A stretch of DNA of 51,846 nucleotides from UBA2239 sp050177075 (GTDB taxonomy: Bacteria; Pseudomonadota; Gammaproteobacteria; Burkholderiales; UBA9220), in the NCBI GenBank assembly GCA_050177075.1, contig JBFXHL010000007.1:1-51846 (forward strand). The letters run 5' to 3'. The notes under the pieces are model-generated. The model was not told the DNA's origin. It saw only the letters and a list, made by a program, of their open reading frames with translations, and searched no databases. Positions 1-8,972 of this stretch are shown here, one piece after another (position 1 is the stretch's first letter; the number at the start of each line of letters is the position of its first letter). The position numbers and the translations under genes were made by a program.

Positions 1-1087
1 TTTCCCCGTTCTTGCGCCGGTTCCAGATTTCCCCCTGCCAGGCGCCGCTCAGCTCCAGGGCGGCCCACATTTCCCGGTAAAAGTTGGGATTGTGGCGGCC
101 GGACTTGAGAATGGAAGGTTTGGCTCCCAGGACTTCGCCGATTTCATAGCCGGTGATGCGGGTAAAGGCCGGGTTGACGGACTCGATGCAGGCATGCTCG
201 TCCGTGACCATGATGCCCTCCGCCGAGGTATCGAACACCTTCTGCGCCAGCTTCAAATGGTGGTTGCTGATGGAGAGTTGTTGCTCACGTTCCCGCAGGG
301 CTTTTTGCAGTTCCTGCACGTAATCGTGTTCGATGCTGGCGAGGATGTCGCCGTAGGTGATGAGGCCGACCAGCTCCCCCGCCGGGCCGGTGACTCCCAG
401 GTGGCGGATGTGGTTTTCGCTGAACAGGGTGCGGGCATGGTAGAGGCTGCTTTCCGCCGCTACGCATACCAGGGGTTTGCTGGCCATGTCCCAGATCGGG
501 CCGTCGAGGCATTCGCGGCTGATGAGGCGGATGATGTCCCGTTCGGTGAGGATGCCCGTCTCGCCATCCGGACCTTCGACCACCAGGGCGTCGCGTCGCA
601 CCTCGCGCATTCTTTTGGCGGCCTCGCCGAGGGGCAGGGTACCGGGAACCCAGATGGGCGGTTCCCGCAACACGGAGTTCACGTCGCGCAGCTGAACGAA
701 ATACTCCACTCCCTGGTTTTGCACCACGTCCGACTGGGTGACGATGCCCAGAGGTTCGCCACCGTCGTTCACCACTACGTAATGGCGAACGCTGTCTAAT
801 TTGAAGCGCAGGGCCGCTTCGCCGACGGAAGTGCCGCCGTGAAGGGTCTTCACCGGTGACGACATGACGCGGGAAATCGGCGTGTCGAGGGCATCGGGTA
901 GGGAGAAGTCGATGGCGAGGGCGTCCCGCTCGGTCCAGATGCCCAGCAATTGGCTTCCCTCCGTGACCAGGATGGAACTGCAGCGGGCATCGCTCATCAA
1001 TCGTGCCGCTTCGCGGAGAGGAGTCTCCGGCGGACAGCTCAAGAGACGCGGATGCAGAATGCGTTCGACGGGCAGGTCGTAGCTCAT
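1..1087 (-). CDS. CBS-domain/PAS signalling protein, 3' end cut by window edge
   Basis: Read leftward from ATG at 1087, the frame stays open for 362 codons to the window edge. Seen: two tandem CBS pairs (about residues 5-250), with repeated motifs such as GIWTERD, GIVTQSD, GILTERD and GLITYGD, then a short coiled-coil linker and a PAS domain (about 285-362) containing GYEIGEVLG. In this family CBS pairs bind adenine nucleotides and the PAS is usually followed by GGDEF and/or EAL domains for cyclic-di-GMP turnover. That output domain would lie outside the window, so it is inference. No good Shine-Dalgarno sequence precedes the start. An AT-rich 64-bp gap separates it from cbbO and probably holds its own promoter. 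Confidence 0.8.
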   Translation of the reverse strand, partial: MSYDLPVERILHPRLLSCPPETPLREAARLMSDARCSSILVTEGSQLLGIWTERDALAIDFSLPDALDTPISRVMSSPVKTLHGGTSVGEAALRFKLDSVRHYVVVNDGGEPLGIVTQSDVVQNQGVEYFVQLRDVNSVLREPPIWVPGTLPLGEAAKRMREVRRDALVVEGPDGETGILTERDIIRLISRECLDGPIWDMASKPLVCVAAESSLYHARTLFSENHIRHLGVTGPAGELVGLITYGDILASIEHDYVQELQKALREREQQLSISNHHLKLAQKVFDTSAEGIMVTDEHACIESVNPAFTRITGYEIGEVLGAKPSILKSGRHNPNFYREMWAALELSGAWQGEIWNRRKNGE

Positions 1088-1151
1088 GGAGGGTATTGTT
1101 AGCATTATTATTTATTACATCATCATATGCTTATTTTTCCCGAGCGCAAGT

Positions 1152-3257
1152 CTAGCAGGTCAGCCGGCGGTAGATGTCGGCCACCTTGAGGGGCAGTTGC
1201 CGCACCTCGGAAACGATGGTGTAGCGGGCCGGGCCGTACATGTGGGGCAGGTAGGCGCGGGCCTCGGTGTCGAGGGTGATGCAGAAGGGGTGGATGCCCG
1301 CCCGCCGGGCCTCTGCCAGGGCCTGGCGGGTGTCCTCGATGCCGTACTGGCCCCGGTACTGGTCGTGGTAATCGTCCGGCTTGCCGTCGGAAAGGGTGAT
1401 AAGGAGCCGGGTGGCGGCGTCGGTGTCCTTGAGCAGGGCGGTCAGGTGGCGGATGGCGAAGCCCATGCGGGTGTAGTCCTGGGGGCGGATGCCCGAGATG
1501 CGCGCCCGGACTTCCTCGCCGTAGGGTTCGTCGAGGCGCTTGATGCGGTAGAGCTCGCAGCGCTTGCGGGTGATGCCGGAGAAGCCGTAGATGGCGTAGC
1601 GGTCCCCCAGAGTTTCCAGGGCTCCGCACAGCAGCAGGAGGGATTCCCGCTGGGCGTCGTTGATCCAGCCCCGGGTGCTGCCGCTCATGTCCACCAGGAA
1701 CATGACCGCGATGTCGCGTTCCGCCCGGTGCATGTGGAGGAACAGGCGCTCGCTCATCTCCCGTCCGTCCCGGGTGTCGGCCAGGGCTTCCACCAGGGCG
1801 TCGATGTCCACTTCGTCCCCCTGGAACTGGCGCTTCAGCAGCCGGTCCTCGTCCCGCAGGGCCTCGAAGGTGCGGCGCAGGTGCTTGACCAGGCCGCTGT
1901 GCCGCGCCAGGGTGTCGGCGACGAAGCCGTCGCGGACCGGCGGCACGTCCTTCTCGCGCATCACGCACCAGTTCTTGCGGTAATGCTGGCGGCCGTAATC
2001 CCACTCCGGGTAGAGCAGCGCTCCCTCCTCGTGGTAGGTGCCCTGCCAGACCTCGTCCGGGTCCCGGGCCTGTTCCCAGTAGTCCTTCGGGTCGTACTCG
2101 CCGGGGCCGGCGGGCACCAGGTAGTCGGGGGGGATGTCGTCCAGGTCGAGGCGGATGGAGGTGAGCAGGCGGGCCACGTCGGCGGGGGGCGGCAGGGGCT
2201 TGCCGTCGAGGATCAGTTCCAGCTGCGGCAAGCCGCCCCGCTCCTCGCCTTCCCGCACGTCGAAACGGGGCGGGGGGGTGACTTCTCCCGGAGGAGCATG
2301 TTCCTGGGCCAGCTCGGCGAGGCGTACCCGGAGGAGCATTTTCTCCCGCGCCTGACGGGCTCCCATGGCCTCGGCCACGGCCGCCGGGCGCAGTTCGCCC
2401 TGGTAGCAGAAGGGAGCGGGCGGGGAAGCGGCATAGGCGCGGGGAAGAAGGGCGAGGCAGTCCTCCACCGTTGCCTCGGAGTGGGACAGCGCCGCGGCGA
2501 AGGCTTGCCATTCCGGCGCCAGGGTGTCGCTGGCCTCCAGCTTGAGGCGCTGCATCTCCCGGTGAAGGCCGGGCAGCTCCCGGCCGATGCAGGCCTCCAG
2601 GCGCAGGGTTTCCAGGGCGTGGAAGGCACGCAGGGCGCGCTGCGGGTCGGGGTAGGCGTCCAGGCAACGGAGGTCGGCGCGGAAGGTGCCGAAGCGGGTC
2701 TGGGCCCAGAGCAGGGCGGTCATGGCCTTGCACAGGGTGAAGTTCTGCTCCCGCTCCGGCATCTGTGCCACCACGGCGGGAAGGAAAAGGGTGCCGCTGT
2801 CGGTGTAGGGCGCTTCCCCCTGTTCCAGCTTAAGCTCCCGTCCCGACAGGCCGCGCAGAAAGGTGAGCAGGATGCCGCTGATCTGCTCCAGCACCACCCC
2901 GGCGGCCCGTTCGTGGCGCTGGTGGACGAAGCCTTCCACGTTTTGGAGCACTTCCATCGCTTCCCGTAGGCCGGCCTTGTCGTAGGTGTCCATGGCGTGG
3001 AGGGCCCAGGCCTCGATAAGCTGGCGGTCCATATGGGCCAGCAGGGCCTGGGCGCGGCCGGCGAACTGGTAGGCGATGGGGATGTTGTTGGAGGCGATGC
3101 GGCGCGTCCAGCCGAGGAGAAATTCCTGTTCGTCCCGGGGGAGGGCGGCAATGGCGGCGGCCAGATCCTCCACCTGGAGGAAGGTGAATTCCACCTCCAG
3201 CCACTGCTCCAGGGAGGCAAGGATGGCGTCGGCACTAAGGGGCTCGTCAGCCGCCAT
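1152..3257 (-). CDS. cbbO: CbbO, von Willebrand factor A protein of the Rubisco activase
   Basis: A 701-residue protein of the CbbO/NorD family. CbbO is the adaptor that, with the hexameric AAA+ ATPase CbbQ, removes inhibitory sugar phosphates from Rubisco. The C-terminal VWA domain (about 515-700) has an intact MIDAS motif DMSGS at residues 523-527 and the downstream TLSDGKPDD segment. The long N-terminal half is mostly helical. It starts 3 bp after the cbbQ stop, so the two are cotranscribed. NorD is the homologue in nitric-oxide-reductase operons. No nor genes are visible, and the autotrophic sulfur-oxidiser context favours CbbO. No Rubisco gene lies in the window. Confidence 0.85.
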   Translation of the reverse strand: MAADEPLSADAILASLEQWLEVEFTFLQVEDLAAAIAALPRDEQEFLLGWTRRIASNNIPIAYQFAGRAQALLAHMDRQLIEAWALHAMDTYDKAGLREAMEVLQNVEGFVHQRHERAAGVVLEQISGILLTFLRGLSGRELKLEQGEAPYTDSGTLFLPAVVAQMPEREQNFTLCKAMTALLWAQTRFGTFRADLRCLDAYPDPQRALRAFHALETLRLEACIGRELPGLHREMQRLKLEASDTLAPEWQAFAAALSHSEATVEDCLALLPRAYAASPPAPFCYQGELRPAAVAEAMGARQAREKMLLRVRLAELAQEHAPPGEVTPPPRFDVREGEERGGLPQLELILDGKPLPPPADVARLLTSIRLDLDDIPPDYLVPAGPGEYDPKDYWEQARDPDEVWQGTYHEEGALLYPEWDYGRQHYRKNWCVMREKDVPPVRDGFVADTLARHSGLVKHLRRTFEALRDEDRLLKRQFQGDEVDIDALVEALADTRDGREMSERLFLHMHRAERDIAVMFLVDMSGSTRGWINDAQRESLLLLCGALETLGDRYAIYGFSGITRKRCELYRIKRLDEPYGEEVRARISGIRPQDYTRMGFAIRHLTALLKDTDAATRLLITLSDGKPDDYHDQYRGQYGIEDTRQALAEARRAGIHPFCITLDTEARAYLPHMYGPARYTIVSEVRQLPLKVADIYRRLTC

Positions 3258-3260
3258 GGG

Positions 3261-4073
3261 TTAGAAGAGGGAGGAGGAGAGTTCCTGGATCGCCGTCAGC
3301 ATGTCCGGGTCGTCGGTGACGGCCTGGGCAATGGCGCTCTGGCAGGCGGCGACGGCGGGAACGCCGGCGGCGATGAGCTTGCCGGCATGGACCAGGAGGC
3401 GGGTGCTGGCTCCTTCCTCCAGGCCGCTGCCCTTGAGGTTGCGGGTCATGTGTGCGAAGCGCACCAGCTTGTCCGCCAGGCCGGCGTCCACCTTGGCTTC
3501 GTTGGCGACGATCTTGCGCTCCAGGTCCTGGTTGGGGTAATCGAACTCCAGGGCGACGAAGCGCTGCCGGGTGGATTGCTTGAGGTCCTTGAGGACGCTC
3601 TGGTAGCCGGGGTTGTAGGAGACGGCGAGGCAGAAGCCGTCGCCGGCCCGCAGCAGGGTGCCGAGCTTTTCCATGGGCAGTTCCCGCCGGTCGTCGGCCA
3701 GGGGATGGATGACCACCAGGGTGTCCTTGCGCGCCTCGACGATCTCGTCCAGGTAGCAGATGGCGCCGGCCCGCACGGCGCGGGTGAGGGGGCCGTCCAC
3801 CCAGGTGGTTTCGCCTCCCTTGACCAGGAAGCGTCCCACCAGGTCGGAGGCGGTGAGGTCGTCGTGGCAGGAGACCGTGATCAGGGGGCGCTTCAGGCGC
3901 CAGGCCATGTATTCCATGAAGCGGGTCTTGCCGCAGCCGGTGGGGCCCTTCAGCAGCACCGGCAGGCGGTTGCGGTAGGCCGCCTCGAAGATCGCGATTT
4001 CATCGCCGGTGGGCTCGTAGTAGGGCTCCGCCGTGATGTAATGCTCTTCCGGAGCGAAGGACTGGCTGTCCAC
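3261..4073 (-). CDS. cbbQ: CbbQ, MoxR-type AAA+ ATPase of the Rubisco activase
   Basis: A 270-residue AAA+ ATPase. Seen: Walker A GPTGCGKT at 43-50, Walker B ICYLDE at 105-110, and the family segments DLTASDLVGRF and YNPGYQ. The length and N-terminus (YYEPTGDEIAIFEAA) fit the CbbQ/NirQ/NorQ family. It should form hexamers that use ATP to remodel Rubisco together with CbbO. It lies between a YkgJ-type gene (15-bp gap) and cbbO (3-bp gap), forming a tight minus-strand operon. NorQ is the alternative name if the targets were nitric oxide reductase; nothing else here supports that. Confidence 0.88.
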   Translation of the reverse strand: MDSQSFAPEEHYITAEPYYEPTGDEIAIFEAAYRNRLPVLLKGPTGCGKTRFMEYMAWRLKRPLITVSCHDDLTASDLVGRFLVKGGETTWVDGPLTRAVRAGAICYLDEIVEARKDTLVVIHPLADDRRELPMEKLGTLLRAGDGFCLAVSYNPGYQSVLKDLKQSTRQRFVALEFDYPNQDLERKIVANEAKVDAGLADKLVRFAHMTRNLKGSGLEEGASTRLLVHAGKLIAAGVPAVAACQSAIAQAVTDDPDMLTAIQELSSSLF

Positions 4074-4088
4074 GGTCTCGTTCGCCGG

Positions 4089-5015
4089 TCAGTCGGCGCA
4101 GCGGTAGTTGTCTTCCGGTTCAAGCGGCTTGACGATGTCGTCCAGGGGGCCGAGCTTCTTCACGATTTCCTCCATCTGGGCCTCGCGCTCCTGCTTGCGC
4201 GCCAGGCGTTTTTCCAGGGCGTCGGCGCGGATGGGGATGGTGTTCTCGTTGAACATCACCTGGCGCAGGAAGCGGAAGGCGAACTGCATCAACTCGATGT
4301 CGTCGTTGACGATGGCCAGCTTCTCTTCCGCCGTCAGTTCGTAGACGTCGTGAAAGGCGTCGCTGGAGACGAATTCGCGGAAGCGGTCCTGGTCGTAGCA
4401 GGCCATGAAGAACAGCTGCAGGCTGCGCTTGGAAGGCTTGCCGACGGTGGGGCCGGAGGACTTCTTCTTCAACACCAGTTGGCGCCAGCCGCGACCCAGT
4501 TCGTCGTACACGTCCACGCCCTGCTCCCTGCGGTAGTCCTCGATGGAAATGGGGCGGGGCTCGTCGTGGCCCTTGCAGTGGGCCTCCTTCACCATGGCGT
4601 AGGCGGCGGTATCGGTATATTCGTCCTGCTTGCGCATGGACAGCAGGGCGATGGGATAGTAGCGGCAGGCGGTGGGGCGGTCCTCGTAGACTGAGCAGCC
4701 TTCCGGGGTCATGAACTGGCAGGCGGTGCCGCCTTCGACGGGCTTGAGTTTTACGCCGGCGATGCTGTCCTTGTCCATTTCGTAGGGCAGGGTGTAGGCG
4801 TTGAGAAAATCGCCGGAATTCATCCCCAGGCGCTTTTTCAGGCGCAGGATGTCGTAGGGGGTGAGGGAAATGTCGATGTTGCCGCAGCAGGCGTTCCAGC
4901 AGGAGATACCCTTGCGGCACTGGAACGGGAAGGTGGCGTTGCCTTCGAGCAGGACGGGTTCCACCGGCATGCGCTGGAAGGGGGATTCGTTGATGTCGAT
5001 AAGTGCGTCTGGCAT
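4089..5015 (-). CDS. YkgJ-family cysteine-cluster protein
   Basis: A 308-residue protein of the YkgJ/UPF0153 family, a presumed zinc- or iron-chelating fold of unknown biochemical role. Seen: a cysteine-rich N-terminal third with CRKGISCWNACCG followed by CQFMTPEGCSVYEDRP and ACRYYP, the usual signature spacing. The C-terminal part has no recognised domain. A clear GAGGT Shine-Dalgarno sequence precedes the ATG at 5015. It is first in the run leading to cbbQ and cbbO and follows the aprA terminator, so it may belong to the Rubisco activase transcript; a role in metal or Fe-S handling is only inference. Confidence 0.8.
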   Translation of the reverse strand: MPDALIDINESPFQRMPVEPVLLEGNATFPFQCRKGISCWNACCGNIDISLTPYDILRLKKRLGMNSGDFLNAYTLPYEMDKDSIAGVKLKPVEGGTACQFMTPEGCSVYEDRPTACRYYPIALLSMRKQDEYTDTAAYAMVKEAHCKGHDEPRPISIEDYRREQGVDVYDELGRGWRQLVLKKKSSGPTVGKPSKRSLQLFFMACYDQDRFREFVSSDAFHDVYELTAEEKLAIVNDDIELMQFAFRFLRQVMFNENTIPIRADALEKRLARKQEREAQMEEIVKKLGPLDDIVKPLEPEDNYRCAD

Positions 5016-5096
5016 GGTCTTGCTACCTCTTGAATGGCTTTCCGCAATAGGGAAGAACCGATAATTCTACTCTTTTACGCTGCCCCCGTGGCGGTC

Positions 5097-5128
5097 AAAA
5101 AAAACCGGGCGCCGTGGCGCCCGGTTTT
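5097..5128 (-). terminator. Rho-independent terminator after aprA
   Basis: A 13-bp near-perfect hairpin (ACCGGGCGCC and complement, tiny loop). Read on the minus strand it is followed by eight T residues. It lies just after the aprA stop and before the YkgJ-type gene, so it ends the apr transcript. Confidence 0.85.
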
Positions 5129-5153
5129 AGTGCTACTGAACTGCTTGCGCAGC

Positions 5154-7166
5154 TTAGTGAGCGGCCGGCTTGAACAGCTTGGACTTGTCCACCAGATCCA
5201 CGTGGGCACGCTTGAAGCAGGTCCAGGTCTTGGTGGTCTTGTCGTAGATGGAGTTGACGAAGCACTTCCAGTTCTGCTCGTCCACGAAGTTCTTGTCCAT
5301 CCGGTAGTAGAAGCCGGGGTAGCGGCTCTCTTCGCGGAATTGGATGTGCTTCATGTGGGCTTCGGCAGTCAGGATGCGGTGGTAGTTTTCCCACGCGCGG
5401 AGCAGTTCGTGCAGGTCCTTGGCACGCATCTTCTGGGCGTCTTCCTTGAGCATGCCCAGCTTTTCTTCGGCCACGGCGAGCATCTTGTCGTTGGTGGTGT
5501 AGTAGGTGGCAACACCGGCAACGTACTCGTCCATGATCTTCTGGAGACGGAACTGCAGCATCTTCGGCGTGATGTAGTTGGGGTTCACGTCGATGGCGGT
5601 GGTGTAGTCCTTGTGCTCCAGGAAGTTGCGGACCGGTTTGTAGATCTCTTCCACCAGCTGCTCGGCGGGGGTGTCGAGCTCCACTTTCAGGTCCTTGTTG
5701 TCCACGCAGTACTTCACCATCGCCTTGGCGGCCAAACGGCCTTCGGCGTGGGAACCGGAGGAGAACTTGTGACCGGAGGCGCCAACGCCGTCACCAGCGG
5801 TGAACAGGCCGCTGACGGTGGTCATGCCACGGTAGCCCCAGTTCCAGCCCCTGGGCAGGTGAGCGGGGACGCCAGGAGCGGCTTCGTCGGTGGGGGCGCC
5901 GACGTCGTCCGGACCGGAGGTCCAGATGCCGCAGCAGCCGGAGTGGGAACCGAGGAGGTAGGGTTCGGTGGGCATCAGCTCGGAGTTCTTCTTCTCCGGC
6001 TCGATGTTCTCACCCACCCAGATACCGCACTGGCCGACGCACATGTCGAGGAAGTCTTCCCAGGCTTCCGCTTCCAGGTGCTTCACTTCGCGGGGGGTCA
6101 GGGTTTCCTTCAGCTTGCCCAGAGCGGTCACGGTGTCCATGTAAATGGGGCCGCGGCCTTCCTTCATTTCCTTCAGCATCAGGTGGTTACGCAGGCAGGA
6201 AGCAGGAACGGCGGCCTGGCCATAGGGCGGGTAGTCGTTCAGCATTTCCTTGTTCTTCTGCATGTACACTTCGCCGTTGGCGTTGGTGGCCTGGGCCTTG
6301 AACAGCAGGAACCAGGCGCCCACGGGACCGTAGCCGTCCTTGAAGCGGGCGGGCACGAAGCGGTTTTCCATCATGGTCAGCTCGGCACCGGCTTCGGCAG
6401 CCATGGTGTAGGTGGAACCGGCGTTCCACACGGGGTACCAGGCACGGCCCTGGCCTTCACCCACGGAGCGGGGACGGAACAGGTTCACGCAGCCACCGGC
6501 GGCCAGCAGGATGGCCTTGGCCTTGTACACGAACACTTTGTGTTCGCGGGTGGAGAAGCCGACGGCACCGGCGATGCGGTTCTTGTCGTTCTTGTCGTTC
6601 ACCAGCTTGACGATGAACACGCGCTCCTGGATGCGGTCGGAACCGAGCACTTTCTTGGCGGCTTCGGCAACGATCCACTTGTAGGATTCGCCGTTGATCA
6701 TGATCTGCCACTTACCGGAACGCACGGGCTTGCCGCCGTCCTTCAGGGGGGTCATGCCTTGGGCGCCGTCGTGACGCTCGCCGTTTTCGTCGGTTTTCCA
6801 AATGGGCAGGCCCCACTCTTCGAACAGGTGCACGGACTCGTCCACGTGGCGGCCCAGATCGTAGGCCAGGTCGTCACGGGTGATGCCCATCAGGTCGTTG
6901 GAGACCATGCGGGCGTAGTCGGCGGGATCCTGCTCGGGACCGATGTAGGTGTTGATGGCGGACAGACCCTGGGCCACGGCGCCGGAACGGTCCATGGCGG
7001 CCTTGTCGACCAGCTTGATTTTGAGATCGATGCCGTGCTCGGCCTTGGCGGCGTCAGCCCAGCGCTGGATTTCGTAAGCGGCGCCGCAGCAGGCCATGCC
7101 GCCGCCGATCAGAAGAATGTCGACTTCTTCTTGGATGACTTCAGGATTTCCAAAGGTACCAGACAT
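5154..7166 (-). CDS. aprA: Adenylylsulfate (APS) reductase, alpha subunit
   Basis: A 670-residue flavoprotein subunit of dissimilatory APS reductase. With AprB it interconverts sulfite plus AMP and APS, in the oxidative direction in a sulfur oxidiser, in the cytoplasm. Seen: an N-terminal FAD-binding stretch VDILLIGGGMACCGAA (glycines 21-23), the AMDRSGAVAQGLSAINTY segment typical of AprA, and a conserved C-terminal helical region rich in aromatic residues (ESRYPGFYYRMD). The length fits AprA. It starts 45 bp after the aprB stop in an aprB-aprA operon. No aprM or qmo gene is visible, so the electron acceptor partner is not in this window. Confidence 0.96.
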   Translation of the reverse strand: MSGTFGNPEVIQEEVDILLIGGGMACCGAAYEIQRWADAAKAEHGIDLKIKLVDKAAMDRSGAVAQGLSAINTYIGPEQDPADYARMVSNDLMGITRDDLAYDLGRHVDESVHLFEEWGLPIWKTDENGERHDGAQGMTPLKDGGKPVRSGKWQIMINGESYKWIVAEAAKKVLGSDRIQERVFIVKLVNDKNDKNRIAGAVGFSTREHKVFVYKAKAILLAAGGCVNLFRPRSVGEGQGRAWYPVWNAGSTYTMAAEAGAELTMMENRFVPARFKDGYGPVGAWFLLFKAQATNANGEVYMQKNKEMLNDYPPYGQAAVPASCLRNHLMLKEMKEGRGPIYMDTVTALGKLKETLTPREVKHLEAEAWEDFLDMCVGQCGIWVGENIEPEKKNSELMPTEPYLLGSHSGCCGIWTSGPDDVGAPTDEAAPGVPAHLPRGWNWGYRGMTTVSGLFTAGDGVGASGHKFSSGSHAEGRLAAKAMVKYCVDNKDLKVELDTPAEQLVEEIYKPVRNFLEHKDYTTAIDVNPNYITPKMLQFRLQKIMDEYVAGVATYYTTNDKMLAVAEEKLGMLKEDAQKMRAKDLHELLRAWENYHRILTAEAHMKHIQFREESRYPGFYYRMDKNFVDEQNWKCFVNSIYDKTTKTWTCFKRAHVDLVDKSKLFKPAAH

Positions 7167-7211
7167 TGTGATTTACCCTATTAAGTTCGTTAATCGGTCG
7201 CTCGGCTGATC

Positions 7212-7679
7212 TTACTTGCGGATCAGTTCGGCGGGGTTGCCGGGGCGGTAGCCGTTGCACTGGACGAAGAAGCCAGGCTTGGCGATGTTGGCCATGCTCG
7301 CGGTCGGCTTGCCGCCGTAGGGGTCGATGGAACCCTCGGGAGTGGTGCGGATCGGGAACTTGAAGCGTTTCAGGGTGCCATTGCGGAACTTGATGGTCCA
7401 CATGATGGAATCGGCACCGCGCAGAGGCTGCACCTGGCCGCCCAGGGGGACGATGTCGGCATAGTGACGGGCTTCGATGGCTTGCTGCGGGCAAATCTTC
7501 ACGCAGGAATAGCACTCCCAGCACTGCTCCGGCTCCTGGTTGAAGGCACGCATGGCGTGGCCGGTTTCGGAACCGTCCTTGTCCAGCTTCATCAGGTCGT
7601 GGGGGCAGATGTACATGCAAGCGGTCTTGTCACCGCCCTTGCAGCCGTCGCATTTGTCGGTGCGTACGTAGGTTGGCAT
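7212..7679 (-). CDS. aprB: Adenylylsulfate (APS) reductase, beta subunit
   Basis: A 155-residue iron-sulfur subunit that passes electrons between the AprA flavin and the membrane acceptor. Seen: two [4Fe-4S] motifs, cysteines 10, 13, 21 and 25 (CDGCKGG...CMYIC) and cysteines 53, 56, 59 and 63 (CWECYSCVKIC), followed by the C-terminal extension that wraps around AprA. The first cluster has the family's wide CxxC-x7-C-x3-C spacing. It is the first gene of aprBA and lies downstream of sat, separated from it by a hairpin. Confidence 0.96.
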   Translation of the reverse strand: MPTYVRTDKCDGCKGGDKTACMYICPHDLMKLDKDGSETGHAMRAFNQEPEQCWECYSCVKICPQQAIEARHYADIVPLGGQVQPLRGADSIMWTIKFRNGTLKRFKFPIRTTPEGSIDPYGGKPTASMANIAKPGFFVQCNGYRPGNPAELIRK

Positions 7680-7715
7680 TATTTCACTCCTTCAGTTTCT
7701 ACCACGATTTAAAAC

Positions 7716-7743
7716 AAAGCCGGCTACTTTCGCAGCCGGCTTT
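7716..7743 (-). terminator. Hairpin terminator or attenuator between sat and aprB
   Basis: A 10-bp stem AAAGCCGGCT and its complement with an 8-nt loop. On the minus strand it is followed by a broken T-rich run. It sits between the sat stop and the aprB start. It could end the sat transcript or allow partial readthrough into aprBA. Confidence 0.7.
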
Positions 7744-7754
7744 TCCCTTTTTAT

Positions 7755-8972
7755 CTAGGCGGCGGAATGGCCTTTCAATTCCACCTTGACGTTTTGCTCG
7801 GCGCTGAGGCTGGCGTAATATTTTTGCAACACCTTGGCCACTTCCGGGCGGCTGAATTCCACCGGCAGATCCTGGCCCTCGGAGAGCATGGCGCGCACCT
7901 TGGTGCCGGACAACAGGATGCGGTCATCCTTGGTGTGGGGGCAGGTACGCTGGGAAGCCATGCCGCCGCACTTCTTGCACCAGAAGGTCCAGTCGATGTT
8001 CATGTTCTTGGTTTCGAGGGCGTCCTTGGGGATCTCGTCGAAAATCTTCTGGGCGTCGAAAGGACCGTAATAGTCGCCCACGCCGGCGTGGTCGCGGCCG
8101 ACGATGAGGTGCGAGCAGCCGTAGTTCTGGCGGAACAGGGCGTGCAGCAGGGCCTCGCGGGGACCGGCGTAGCGCATGTCCAGGGGATAGCCGGCCTGGA
8201 TAACGGTGTTGGGGGCGAAGTAGTTCTTCACCAGAACCTCGATGGCCTCGGAACGCACTTCGGCGGGGATGTCGCCGGGTTTCAGGGCGCCCAGCAGGGA
8301 GTGGACCAACACGCCGTCCATGGTTTCGATGGCGATCTTGGCCAGGTACTCGTGGGAGCGGTGCATGGGGTTGCGGGTCTGGAAGGCGGCAATCTTGGAC
8401 CAGCCCAGTTGTTCGAACTTGGCGCGGGTCTCGGCGGGGGTCAGGAACTGGTCGCCGTATTTTTCCTTGAAGTCGCCGGTGGAAAGGACCTTCACTGACC
8501 CGGCCAGGTTGACGTCGCCCTGGGCCATCACCATCTTGACGCCGGGGTGATCCAGGTCGGTGGTCTTGTACACCTGCATGCACTCGTGGGCCTTGTCGAT
8601 GGTGTACTTTTCGGACACCTTCATGGTGGCCATGATTTCACCGGTTCCGCCGTCCACCAGGGCAACCTCGTCGCCGGTCTTGATGCCGTCGGCGGTGACC
8701 TGGTCGGTGGAGAGGGTAATGGGGATGGGCCAGAACAGGCCGTTGGCCATCTTCATGCCGTCGCACACGCCTTCCCAGTCGGCGCGGGTCATGAAGCCAT
8801 CGAGAGGGGTGAAGCCGCCGATGCCCATCATGATGACATCGCCGGTTTCCCGCGAGCTCATTTTGACTTTGGGGAGGCTTTCAGCGTGTTTCTTTTCGGC
8901 AGCCAGTGCATCGCCGGTCAGCAGCAGGGGCTTGAGCTCGCCGCCACCGTGGGGTTTTACGAGTTTTGACAC
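7755..8972 (-). CDS. sat: Sulfate adenylyltransferase (dissimilatory ATP sulfurylase)
   Basis: A 405-residue homo-oligomeric ATP sulfurylase. In sulfur oxidisers it converts APS plus pyrophosphate to ATP and sulfate, the substrate-level phosphorylation step after AprBA. Seen: the nucleotide-binding motif QTRNPMHRSHEY near residue 197, GRDHAGVGDYYGPFDA further on, and a zinc-type CKKC...TCPH cluster near 330-345. The start is GTG at 8972, with AAGGAG placed 7 bases upstream; an ATG at 8974 is out of frame. It is transcribed toward aprBA and preceded by an AT-rich promoter region. It is the single-domain Sat type, not CysDN. Confidence 0.96.
   Translation of the reverse strand: MSKLVKPHGGGELKPLLLTGDALAAEKKHAESLPKVKMSSRETGDVIMMGIGGFTPLDGFMTRADWEGVCDGMKMANGLFWPIPITLSTDQVTADGIKTGDEVALVDGGTGEIMATMKVSEKYTIDKAHECMQVYKTTDLDHPGVKMVMAQGDVNLAGSVKVLSTGDFKEKYGDQFLTPAETRAKFEQLGWSKIAAFQTRNPMHRSHEYLAKIAIETMDGVLVHSLLGALKPGDIPAEVRSEAIEVLVKNYFAPNTVIQAGYPLDMRYAGPREALLHALFRQNYGCSHLIVGRDHAGVGDYYGPFDAQKIFDEIPKDALETKNMNIDWTFWCKKCGGMASQRTCPHTKDDRILLSGTKVRAMLSEGQDLPVEFSRPEVAKVLQKYYASLSAEQNVKVELKGHSAA

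Noticed and set aside
1086..2969. A 627-codon plus-strand frame opposite cbbO
   Set aside because: It is the complement of a confidently identified gene; its composition (H, V, G, Q rich without domains) is typical of antisense frames in GC-rich DNA.
5034..7184. A 716-codon plus-strand frame opposite aprA
   Set aside because: It mirrors aprA, whose motifs are unmistakable; no ribosome-binding site or domain in the antisense frame.
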